Below are positions 1 to 5,051 of a stretch of 6,057 bases of DNA, piece after piece. The stretch covers positions 1 to 6,057 of the forward strand of contig CAMHER010000121.1 of NCBI GenBank assembly GCA_946184215.1. The letters run 5' to 3'. A model generated the notes under the pieces. It did not search any database. It worked only from the letters and a program-made list of their open reading frames with translations, and was not told where the DNA came from. Source of the DNA: an uncultured Clostridia bacterium (GTDB lineage Bacteria > Bacillota > Clostridia > Oscillospirales > Oscillospiraceae). The translations under genes and the position numbers were made by a program. Numbering within the stretch: position 1 is the stretch's first letter; the number at the start of each line of letters is the position of its first letter.

Positions 1-710
1 GCCTCGGAGGCGTTGCAGGGCATGTTCGTCGAGAGCATGACCCTGCCCAGGATCGGCAGCGCGTCGTCCAGCGCCACGCCGGTCTCGGCCGCGCAGCGCG
101 AGCAGACGTCGGCGGGCAGGCCGAAGGACTCGGCCACATCGATGTAGTACGGCTCGATGTGCTGGTCGATGTCGCAGATGATAAACTCCGGCAGCGTCTG
201 CATCGGGACGGGATAGAGGCCCTTGAAGCCCTTTAAGAAGAGCTGGGTGATCGTCTCGTCGTGCGGGATGCACAGATCCGTGTACGGGCCGCCGCCCAGA
301 CGCTGGTCGTTGGAGAGGACAAAGGCGATCTTCTTGGTCAGGTTCTGGACGATCGCGTGCATGTTCATGTGCGCGATGCGCAGCTCCGTCCCGCGGTAGC
401 CCTCGAACAGGCGGTCGATGAACATAAAGGTACCCAGGTACGAGCCCATCCAGCGGTATTCCCAAAAGCCCTTGAGACAGGGCAGGGGCGCCGAGCCGAC
501 CATCTGCACCATCGAAACGATGTTGTTCAGCCACTGGGTGTAGTCATAAAAGGTGTCCTTCACGCCGCGCCATTCGCGCCACTTGGCGACGCCTGTTTTG
601 TCGTAATAGCGCTCGCGCTGGCCGCCGATGCCCTGTTCCGCGCGCCAGATCGGGTCAAAGCGGCGCAGCTTTTCATCAACGGCGCCGATGATCTTATCCG
701 TCAGTTTCAT
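1..710 (-). CDS. 2-hydroxyacyl-CoA dehydratase-like subunit, 5' part (runs off left edge)
   Basis: Seen: an open frame from ATG at 710 to the left edge, 236 full codons with no stop, beginning MKLTDKIIGAVDEKLRRFDP. The start overlaps the stop of the upstream dehydratase gene by ATGA and has a strong AGGGAGGG ribosome site 9 bases before it, so the two are translationally coupled. Residues about 174-236 fit the N-terminal core of the HgdA/HgdB (2-hydroxyacyl-CoA dehydratase / benzoyl-CoA reductase) family: Cys179 in a segment ending at a GLP turn, a CSRC motif (Cys203, Cys206), then STNMPC with Cys232. The Cys206-Cys232 spacing (26) nearly equals Cys79-Cys106 (27) in the neighbour. Family knowledge: two such subunits pair, carry [4Fe-4S] clusters and dehydrate (R)-2-hydroxyacyl-CoA after one-electron activation by an ATP-driven activase. 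Odd: about 170 residues, rich in Trp, Tyr and Met, precede the recognisable core, far more than usual. The substrate cannot be told. The family call rests on context plus a short core. Confidence 0.72.
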   Translation of the reverse strand, partial: MKLTDKIIGAVDEKLRRFDPIWRAEQGIGGQRERYYDKTGVAKWREWRGVKDTFYDYTQWLNNIVSMVQMVGSAPLPCLKGFWEYRWMGSYLGTFMFIDRLFEGYRGTELRIAHMNMHAIVQNLTKKIAFVLSNDQRLGGGPYTDLCIPHDETITQLFLKGFKGLYPVPMQTLPEFIICDIDQHIEPYYIDVAESFGLPADVCSRCAAETGVALDDALPILGRVMLSTNMPCNASE

Positions 711-1912
711 GTGTTCTTCCCTCCCTGAATGTTCTTGATCTCGAGGGACTCGATAAAGGCCTGGAAGCGCGTGCGCAGCTGGCCGACCGAGCCAAGCGCG
801 TATTCCTTTTCGATCGTGCAGCAGGGAATGTGCAGCTCATCGGTAAAGATGTGGTTCTCCAGCACCTTTTCATAGCTCCAGAACTCGCAGAACTTCATGT
901 TCTCATAGATCACGCCGTCCGCGCCGAATTCGTCGACAAGCCGTTTGACCTCCGCCGAGCGCTGGTCGATTTTTTCTCCGTCCATAAAGCGGGCACACTG
1001 GTTCCAGTACAGATAATGGCGGCAGATCGCCTCAAAGGCGCTCTCGCCCTCGCGGATCTCGATCTGCTCGCGGCCCGGAAAGCTGCCGAAGCAGTAGCGG
1101 TCGGCCACGACCATGGCCCCGCAGCTTTCGATGAGCTTGGTGAAATCGGGGTCGTCGATCTCCGAGCCGGCCAGCACGACGCGGGCGCGGAAGGGAAACT
1201 TTTCTTCCGGCTCGCGCGTTTTTACCTCTTCCAGCGTCTCCTCCAGATACGGCAGGATCAGCCTGTGCGGGCAGGCGAGCGAGACCAGCTGGATCACGTG
1301 GAACTCATAGCCCGTGATGCGGGGCCTGTCTCCCTTGCGGAATTCCCCGATCGCGGTGACGACGCGGCTGATCGCATTGTGGTCGGCGATCGCGGCGCGC
1401 AGCGCCTCGTCGGAAATATCCACGCCGAAGGCCTCGTGCAGCCGATCCAGCACCTTCGTCTGCAGCTGGACCTTGTAATAGTCCAGATTCGTCCTGTCGC
1501 CGCGCATGGGCGGGTCGATGATCGTGGTGATGAAGCGCTCGTTCTTCACCGGATGGAGCAGATCAAAATGCTCCTCCATGCGCTCCATGGCCGCGCAGCC
1601 CTCGGCGCCGAACAGGGCGTTGAGGTAATTGTAGCCGCCTTCGATGGCGCGCTCCAGGATCGAGCGGACATACGGGCAGGTCCGTGTGGTCATGTAATAG
1701 CTGGCGATATCGGTGGACGTGCATCGCGGCGCGCGCAGCCGGCTGGAAAAGCAGCCGGGAAGATTCAGCAGCGCCTCGGGAATATAACTGCAGTTATAGC
1801 CCAGCGCCAGCTGTCCCTCTTCCACCGCCTTTGTGACCAGCTCGTTTTGCGCGTCCTGAAGCAGGTTTTCAAAATAAATCAGATGTTTCAGGTCTTTCAA
1901 AACAGCATACAC
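707..1912 (-). CDS. 2-hydroxyacyl-CoA dehydratase family subunit (HgdB/HgdA-like)
   Basis: A cytoplasmic Fe-S subunit of the family that removes water from (R)-2-hydroxyacyl-CoA in amino-acid fermentation; relatives include benzoyl-CoA reductase subunits. Seen, on a 401-residue product: GYNCSYIPEALL (about 38-49), RTCPYVRS (77-84, Cys79), GAEGC (102-106), a central region with GSEIDDPDFTKLIESCGAMVVADRYCFGS (249-277), FCEFWSYE (341-348, Cys342), and the family's C-terminal signature GQLRTRFQAFIESLE (377-391). Cys79, Cys106 and Cys342 are the likely cluster ligands, by family analogy. Length is normal for the family (about 370-430). It is the first gene of a unit with the subunit starting at 710, behind a strong promoter at 1949-1977. 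Start: GTG at 1912 is the first possible codon after an in-frame stop (1921-1919), but it lies inside the only purine-rich stretch. TTG at 1900, 9-11 bases after AAAAAGGGGTG, is a serious alternative and would give 397 residues. The substrate is unknown, and no activase gene is in view. Confidence 0.9.
   Translation of the reverse strand: MYAVLKDLKHLIYFENLLQDAQNELVTKAVEEGQLALGYNCSYIPEALLNLPGCFSSRLRAPRCTSTDIASYYMTTRTCPYVRSILERAIEGGYNYLNALFGAEGCAAMERMEEHFDLLHPVKNERFITTIIDPPMRGDRTNLDYYKVQLQTKVLDRLHEAFGVDISDEALRAAIADHNAISRVVTAIGEFRKGDRPRITGYEFHVIQLVSLACPHRLILPYLEETLEEVKTREPEEKFPFRARVVLAGSEIDDPDFTKLIESCGAMVVADRYCFGSFPGREQIEIREGESAFEAICRHYLYWNQCARFMDGEKIDQRSAEVKRLVDEFGADGVIYENMKFCEFWSYEKVLENHIFTDELHIPCCTIEKEYALGSVGQLRTRFQAFIESLEIKNIQGGKNT
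719..726 (-). promoter_or_regulatory. Ribosome binding site for the second dehydratase subunit
   Basis: The minus strand reads AGGGAGGG, 9 bases before ATG at 710, inside the last codons of the upstream gene. With the ATGA start/stop overlap it fixes the start and implies coupled translation of the two subunits, as expected for partners needed in equal amounts. Confidence 0.8.
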
Positions 1913-1920
1913 CCCTTTTT
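1911..1920 (-). promoter_or_regulatory. Purine-rich ribosome site at the dehydratase start (start ambiguous)
   Basis: The minus strand reads AAAAAGGGGT just at and before the GTG at 1912. It cannot serve that GTG with normal spacing, because its last bases are the GTG itself. It lies about 9-11 bases upstream of the in-frame TTG at 1900, so the sequence favours TTG-1900 on ribosome-site grounds and GTG-1912 on length grounds. Confidence 0.45.
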
Positions 1921-1948
1921 AAGCTTTGCCGTGTTAAATGGTAAGAAC

Positions 1949-1977
1949 ATCATAGCACACGCCCGACTTTGCGTCAA
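1949..1977 (-). promoter_or_regulatory. Sigma-A-type promoter for the dehydratase pair
   Basis: The minus strand shows -35 TTGACG (1977-1972), a 17-base spacer and -10 TATGAT (1954-1949), each matching consensus at five of six positions. The bases TGC just before the -10 make an extended -10. Transcription would start near 1942, giving a leader of about 30 bases, too short for a riboswitch. This is the strongest promoter-like site in the window. Confidence 0.8.
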
Positions 1978-2042
1978 TAAAGCGCTGTATATTCGGGACG
2001 ATAAAAAAGCCCGCATTTTTTTGATTTGTGCGCTTTGCTCTC

Positions 2043-2071
2043 TTGCGCGGCGGCGGGAAAAATGGTAAGCT
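2043..2071 (+). promoter_or_regulatory. Possible promoter for the P-loop gene
   Basis: The plus strand shows TTGCGC (2043-2048), a 17-base spacer and TAAGCT (2066-2071), with an extended -10 TGG at 2063-2065. Hexamer matches are weak (four and three of six), so it rests mainly on spacing, the TGn element and its position about 60 bases before the start codon. TATAGA at 2071-2076 is a better -10 but has no -35 at a suitable distance. Confidence 0.3.
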
Positions 2072-2116
2072 ATAGACAAGAAAGAAGGGCAAAGCGAATC
2101 CCCAAAATATTGATTG

Positions 2117-2124
2117 AAAAGGAG
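2117..2124 (+). promoter_or_regulatory. Ribosome binding site that fixes a TTG start
   Basis: AAAAGGAG at 2117-2124 lies 10 bases before TTG at 2135. In-frame TTG at 2114 lies upstream of this site and GTG at 2126 is only one base after it, so neither suits it. This supports a product beginning MVKIIMGLKGSGKT. Confidence 0.75.
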
Positions 2125-2134
2125 CGTGATCCTC

Positions 2135-2548
2135 TTGGTTAAGATCATCATGGGTCTGAAGGGATCCGGCAAGACCAAGAAACTGGTCGACCTGGTCAGA
2201 AGCGCGGTTGAAACAGCTGACGGCGACGTCGTTGTCATCGAAAAGGAAAAGAAGCTCACCTACGACATTCCGTATCAGGCACGTCTTGTGGACGCGGCCG
2301 CCTATCCCATCGGCACCTATGAGTTCCTCAAGGGTCTGATCTGCGGCATCCATGCCGGCAATTACGATATTACGCATTTCTTTATCGACAACTTCCTGAA
2401 AATGGTCGAGGACAAGTCCCCCGCCGCCCTCGGCGATTTCATCGACTGGCTGAAGGCCTTCTCCGATCGGGAGAATATCGAATTCGTCATCAGCGTCTCC
2501 GGTGAGGCTGAGACAGCCGACGAGCGCGTCAAAGCCCTGTTTATCTGA
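2135..2548 (+). CDS. Small P-loop NTPase-like protein of unknown function
   Basis: Seen: 137 residues from a TTG start. A Walker A motif, GLKGSGKT (residues 7-14), follows the first beta strand directly. A probable Walker B strand, DITHFFID, ends at Asp85. A later strand, FVISVSGEA (117-125), could be a sensor position. No signal peptide or membrane segment was seen. I recall similar short P-loop proteins as widespread in Clostridia, annotated as hypothetical or ATP-binding and sometimes mislabelled PilT; no function is known to me. The core is too small for a full AAA or ABC module, and no GTPase NKxD motif is visible. It is monocistronic: divergent from the dehydratase genes, convergent with rqcP, and closed by a strong terminator 12 bases after its stop. 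Nucleotide binding is likely from the motif; its role and any link to either neighbour are unknown. Confidence 0.85.
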   Translation: MVKIIMGLKGSGKTKKLVDLVRSAVETADGDVVVIEKEKKLTYDIPYQARLVDAAAYPIGTYEFLKGLICGIHAGNYDITHFFIDNFLKMVEDKSPAALGDFIDWLKAFSDRENIEFVISVSGEAETADERVKALFI

Positions 2549-2560
2549 CAGTTGAAACGG

Positions 2561-2603
2561 AAAAAGGATCTGTGAAGCACCCAAGGCTTCACAGATCCTT
2601 TTT
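2561..2603. terminator. Bidirectional intrinsic terminator between convergent genes
   Basis: A perfect 18-bp inverted repeat (2561-2578 with 2586-2603) encloses a 7-base loop. The core stem is GGATCTGTGAAGC, flanked by A5 on the left and a T run to 2604 on the right, so it works as a rho-independent terminator in both directions. It begins 12 bases after the P-loop gene's stop, and its right arm touches the first base of the rqcP stop codon (2603-2605). Confidence 0.93.
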
Positions 2604-2848
2604 TATTCGCTCAGTTCGCGGTACATGGCGCCTGCTTCGGCCTTGCCCGCCGTCTCGCGGACGTCCGCGATCTCCACCTTCAGAGTCCGGTTGCCGAAGG
2701 TGATCTCTAGGATGTCGCCCTCCTTGACCTGATAGCTGGCCTTGACCGGGCGGCCGTTGGCCGTGACGCGCGCCCCGTCGCAGGCCTCGTTGGCCACGCT
2801 GCGGCGTTTGATGATGCGCGAGACCTTCAGAAACTTGTCAAGACGCAT
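2603..2848 (-). CDS. rqcP: RqcP (YabO), S4-domain RNA-binding protein
   Basis: An 81-residue S4-domain protein. In Bacillus, RqcP binds the large ribosomal subunit with RqcH and helps C-terminal (alanine) tailing of stalled nascent chains in ribosome-associated quality control; it is related to Hsp15. Seen: the N-terminal signature MRLDKFLKVSRIIKRR (1-16), the S4 core through ARVTANGRPVKASYQVKEGDILEITFG (26-52), and a C-terminal AGAMYRELSE tail typical of the family. Start: ATG at 2848 has AAAGGAG 7 bases upstream and matches the usual RqcP N-terminus. The frame stays open to about 2914, but that extension contains the hairpin at 2875-2901 and has no family match. It follows HU, as in many Firmicutes, but ends at a terminator: yabP, yabQ and divIC do not follow. 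Expression probably depends on readthrough from HU past the hairpin. Confidence 0.93.
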   Translation of the reverse strand: MRLDKFLKVSRIIKRRSVANEACDGARVTANGRPVKASYQVKEGDILEITFGNRTLKVEIADVRETAGKAEAGAMYRELSE

Positions 2849-2861
2849 GTCTTTGCTCCTT

Positions 2862-2901
2862 TCCCCAAAAGAAAGACAGCCGCCGGAAAACGGCGGCTGT
2901 C
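2862..2901 (-). terminator. Intrinsic terminator or attenuator between HU and rqcP
   Basis: The minus strand reads an 11-bp perfect GC-rich stem GACAGCCGCCG, loop TTTTC, then CGGCGGCTGTC, followed by CTTTCTTTTGGGG. The hairpin (2901-2875) begins 15 bases after the HU stop and ends 13 bases before the rqcP ribosome site. The T tract is interrupted by C, so partial termination is likely: abundant HU message with a smaller share reaching rqcP. It could also protect the 3' end of HU mRNA. Confidence 0.75.
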
Positions 2902-2916
2902 CCTTATAAAGCAAGC

Positions 2917-3192
2917 TTACTTCGCAACGGCGTCCTTGAGAGCCTTGCCAACCTTGAAGGAGGCAACGCGGGACGCGGGGATCGCGATCTCTTCCTTCGT
3001 TCTGGGATTGCGGCCAACGCGAGCAGCACGCTCCTTGAGCTCGAAAGAGCCAAAGCCGACGAGCTGGACCTTCTCGCCCTTGACGAGAGACTCGGTAATA
3101 GCTTCGAATACGGCGTTGACGGCCTTTTCGCTGTCCTTCTTGGAAGCGCCGGTCTTTTCGGCAACGGCGGCTGCCAGTTCTGCTTTATTCAT
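2917..3192 (-). CDS. hup: HU family DNA-binding protein
   Basis: A 91-residue nucleoid protein of normal HU length. As a dimer it bends and compacts DNA non-specifically. Seen: the N-terminal helical body from MNKAELAAAVAEKTGASKKD, the conserved GFGSFE turn (46-51), the DNA-binding arm with RNPRTKEEI (61-69) where Pro63 is the residue expected to intercalate, and the C-terminal PASRVASFKVGKALKDAV (72-89). The arm lacks features pointing to IHF. The start is certain: ATG at 3192 has AGGAGG 7 bases upstream. It carries its own promoter candidate upstream (3280-3308) and a terminator-like hairpin downstream, both consistent with high expression. It sits between the flippase and rqcP, a conserved Firmicutes arrangement. 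Confidence 0.97.
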   Translation of the reverse strand: MNKAELAAAVAEKTGASKKDSEKAVNAVFEAITESLVKGEKVQLVGFGSFELKERAARVGRNPRTKEEIAIPASRVASFKVGKALKDAVAK

Positions 3193-3349
3193 GTTTATTC
3201 CTCCTGTAAAATGAACGAACGCCCGATTGTTTGTTTGCGCCGTTCTGTTCTATGGCCGGATTCCTCCGGTATCGCCGCTATGCTATCATATTTGCGGCAT
3301 ATTATCAAGGGGTATTTGCAATTTTCCCTTAAAATTCTTGATGTTTTTG
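3193..3349. other. Intergenic region upstream of HU (157 bases)
   Basis: It holds the HU ribosome site, the HU promoter candidate, and a small CCGGA/TCCGG hairpin (3256-3269, 4-base loop) in the untranslated leader of about 80 bases. An AT-only palindrome (3320-3336) lies just after the flippase stop and is not a convincing terminator. No small gene was seen. Confidence 0.6.
3280..3308 (-). promoter_or_regulatory. Probable promoter of HU
   Basis: The minus strand reads TTGATA (3308-3303, five of six consensus), a 17-base spacer, then TAGCAT (3285-3280, four of six). The predicted start near 3273 leaves a leader of about 80 bases. The overlapping TATGAT at 3291-3286 is a better -10 by sequence but sits only 12 bases from this -35. 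Confidence 0.5.
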
Positions 3350-4993
3350 TTATTTTATATGGAGAAGGGCCGCGATTTTTTCTCCTTTGGGAATAAGTGC
3401 CAGATCTTCCCGTGTGATCGCGCGCAGCGCTACGACACACACGACATAAACGACCACCGCCGCGATCACGGCCACGAGCATCGCGCCCAGCAGGCCGACG
3501 CGCCCCGGGATATGGATCAGCCTTCTGCCCAGCCCGAAGCAGGCCCAGGCGGCAAGTCCCATCACGCCGCTGCACAGGGCCGGCTTGAACAGGATGCGTC
3601 CCACATGCGGCGTTCTCTCCAGCGTTGAGGACATAAAGGCAAAGTTCATCACGCACATGACGGTATAGCTCACCAGCGTGCCGACCGGCGCGCCGTAGAT
3701 GTTGATGGGCCTGCGGGCGACCAGCACCCAGTTGACCAGGATCTTGACCAGTCCGCCGACGATCATTGTGACCATGGTGTACTTCTCCCGGCCGGAGGCC
3801 TGCAGCACCGCGTTTTCCATCAGCAGCAGGCATACGAAGATCGAAGCCACGCCCATGATGGCAAGCAGCGCCGGGCCGGAGTGGTGGCTGCCGGCGTAAA
3901 AGCCGTCCATGATCGGCATGCTCATCACCGAAAGGCCGATGCCCATGGGCATCGCGATCACGGCCGAGATACGCATCGAGTCTTCGGATATCTTCGCCGC
4001 GCTCCTCGCCTCTCCCCGGGCGAAGGCACCGGAGATCGCAGGCACGATGGAGATCGTCAGCGGCGTGATGAAGGCGGCAGGCAGGTTGAAGAAGGTCTGC
4101 GCTTTGCCGTACACGCCGTAGAGCACCTTGGCCTCCCGGTAGGAGAAGTGCGCCGCCGTCTGCAGACGGTTCATGCACAGCTTCGAATCCACCGAGTTTA
4201 AGATTGCCATGATGCAGGCGCCCAGAGCGATCGGTACGCCGATGGTCAGCAGATCGTGGACGATTTTGCCGACGCTGTCACTCTCCCGCTCCTTTATTCC
4301 GGTGTTTGCCGCCACGACGCCCGCCGTATAGGGGCCTGCCAGCGCGTCGTAATGGCGGCGCTTGTAGATGACCATATACCCCAGCGAGACGACCGAGCCG
4401 ATCGACACGCCGAGGATCGCGCCGGCCGAGCCCACGGGCAGCGGCTTGCGCGCACGCAGCAGAGCAGAAGCCAGGATCAGGCCGGAGATCACCTTGAAGA
4501 GGACTTCCAGCACCTCGTCGACGGTGGTGGGGATCATATTGCCGTTGCCCTGGCAATAGCCGCGATAGGCCGACACCAGGCACACCAGCAGGATCGCCGG
4601 TGCCATGGCGCGGATCGAGAGCGCGGCGTCCGGGTTCTCCAGGTAGTTGGCCGCCAGCCAGTTCGGGAAGGCGAACAGCACAAAGGAGAACAGCACGCCG
4701 ATTACCGCAAAGGTGCCCAGCGCCACGCGGAAGGTCTTCTCCTCCTGCTTCACGCGGCCGTTGGCGTCAGCCTCGGCCACCAGGCGGGAGAGCGCCACAG
4801 GAAGCCCCGCCGTTGCAAGCGTGAAGAAGATGTTGTAGATGCTGTAGGCGCCCATGAACATGGAATACCCCTCGTCACCGAGGATGTTCCCCAGCGGCAC
4901 CTTGTAGATGAAGCCCAGCACCTTCATGATGATCACGCCCACAGTGAGGATCGCCGCACCATGCATGTAGTTTTGCTTTCTGCTTCCCGCCAT
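3350..4993 (-). CDS. SpoVB/YabM-like polysaccharide or lipid-linked precursor flippase (MOP superfamily)
   Basis: A 547-residue inner-membrane protein of the SpoVB/YtgP/MurJ branch of the MOP exporters, which flip lipid-linked cell-wall or polysaccharide precursors. Seen: about 14 hydrophobic segments, near 12-32, 44-62, 90-110, 127-147, 160-180, 188-210, 247-268, 300-320, 340-362, 373-396, 405-425, 433-455, 470-488 and 499-523. Family-typical motifs are KVLGFIYKVPLGNILGDEG (24-42) and YRGYCQGNGNMIPTTVDEVLE (143-163). No signal peptide is expected. Start: ATG at 4993 has GGAGGA 5 bases upstream; the adjacent TTG at 4996 is too close to it. It follows the oxidoreductase by 38 bases but has a promoter candidate of its own. 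Its position just before HU and rqcP matches Bacillus yabM, so YabM-like is the best guess among paralogues. SpoVB (spore cortex) or a MurJ-type role cannot be excluded from sequence alone. Confidence 0.9.
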   Translation of the reverse strand: MAGSRKQNYMHGAAILTVGVIIMKVLGFIYKVPLGNILGDEGYSMFMGAYSIYNIFFTLATAGLPVALSRLVAEADANGRVKQEEKTFRVALGTFAVIGVLFSFVLFAFPNWLAANYLENPDAALSIRAMAPAILLVCLVSAYRGYCQGNGNMIPTTVDEVLEVLFKVISGLILASALLRARKPLPVGSAGAILGVSIGSVVSLGYMVIYKRRHYDALAGPYTAGVVAANTGIKERESDSVGKIVHDLLTIGVPIALGACIMAILNSVDSKLCMNRLQTAAHFSYREAKVLYGVYGKAQTFFNLPAAFITPLTISIVPAISGAFARGEARSAAKISEDSMRISAVIAMPMGIGLSVMSMPIMDGFYAGSHHSGPALLAIMGVASIFVCLLLMENAVLQASGREKYTMVTMIVGGLVKILVNWVLVARRPINIYGAPVGTLVSYTVMCVMNFAFMSSTLERTPHVGRILFKPALCSGVMGLAAWACFGLGRRLIHIPGRVGLLGAMLVAVIAAVVVYVVCVVALRAITREDLALIPKGEKIAALLHIK

Positions 4994-4998
4994 CAAAG

Positions 4999-5004
4999 TC
5001 CTCC
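4999..5004 (-). promoter_or_regulatory. Ribosome binding site of the flippase
   Basis: GGAGGA on the minus strand lies 5 bases before ATG at 4993 and 2 bases before the in-frame TTG at 4996, so it selects the ATG. Confidence 0.75.
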
Positions 5005-5022
5005 GAACAAGCTGTTTGCTAT

Positions 5023-5051
5023 ACTATACGCTTACGCGCCGCGGTTGGCAA
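5023..5051 (-). promoter_or_regulatory. Internal promoter for the flippase, inside the oxidoreductase 3' end
   Basis: The minus strand reads TTGCCA (5051-5046), a 17-base spacer and TATAGT (5028-5023). Both hexamers match the sigma-A consensus at five of six, with ideal spacing. The -35 lies in the last codons of the oxidoreductase, and the spacer carries its stop codon (5034-5032). A start near 5016 would give a leader of about 22 bases with its own ribosome site, so the flippase can be expressed apart from the upstream gene. Confidence 0.6.

Larger units (their letters stand above)
1913..2134. other. Divergent intergenic region (222 bases)
   Basis: It separates the divergent dehydratase and P-loop genes and is clearly more AT-rich than its flanks. 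It holds the strong minus-strand promoter (1949-1977), a weaker plus-strand candidate (2043-2071), and A/T tracts at 2002-2007 and 2015-2022 that could act as upstream activating elements for either side. No RNA gene, clear operator or long inverted repeat was seen. Confidence 0.6.

Noticed and set aside
261..728. Plus-strand open frame opposite the partial dehydratase subunit
   Set aside because: The minus strand carries an uninterrupted frame with a ribosome site and coupled start; the plus-strand product shows no family features.
1913..1942. Riboswitch or T-box in the dehydratase leader
   Set aside because: The predicted leader is only about 30 bases with no internal hairpin.
2001..2022. 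A-tract and T-tract around GCCCGC as a terminator or operator
   Set aside because: The GC bases between the tracts do not pair well, and no gene ends there. It more likely reflects AT-rich promoter DNA.
830..2068. Long plus-strand open frame opposite the dehydratase gene
   Set aside because: It is antisense to a gene with clear family motifs, its translation is rich in Arg, Ala, His and Asp without a recognisable domain, and it has no ribosome site. It is a by-product of GC-rich codon use.
1934..2584. Minus-strand open frame across the P-loop gene and promoter region
   Set aside because: It runs antisense to the P-loop gene and through the dehydratase promoter and the terminator, and has no ribosome site or family resemblance.
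2903..2908. TATAAG as a -10 box for an rqcP promoter
   Set aside because: No -35-like hexamer lies 16-18 bases upstream, and the transcript would begin inside the hairpin.
2849..2914. N-terminal extension of RqcP by 22 residues
   Set aside because: It would be encoded across the terminator hairpin, lacks a ribosome site, and the family begins at MRLDKFLK, which has AAAGGAG at the right distance.
3320..3336. AT-only inverted repeat after the flippase stop as a terminator
   Set aside because: The stem is only 6 bp of A and T with no following T run, so it should not terminate efficiently.
3195..4178. Long minus-strand open frame in another frame of the flippase gene
   Set aside because: It overlaps a protein with 14 membrane segments and family motifs. 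Its own translation is low-complexity and rich in Arg and Gly, with no start signal.
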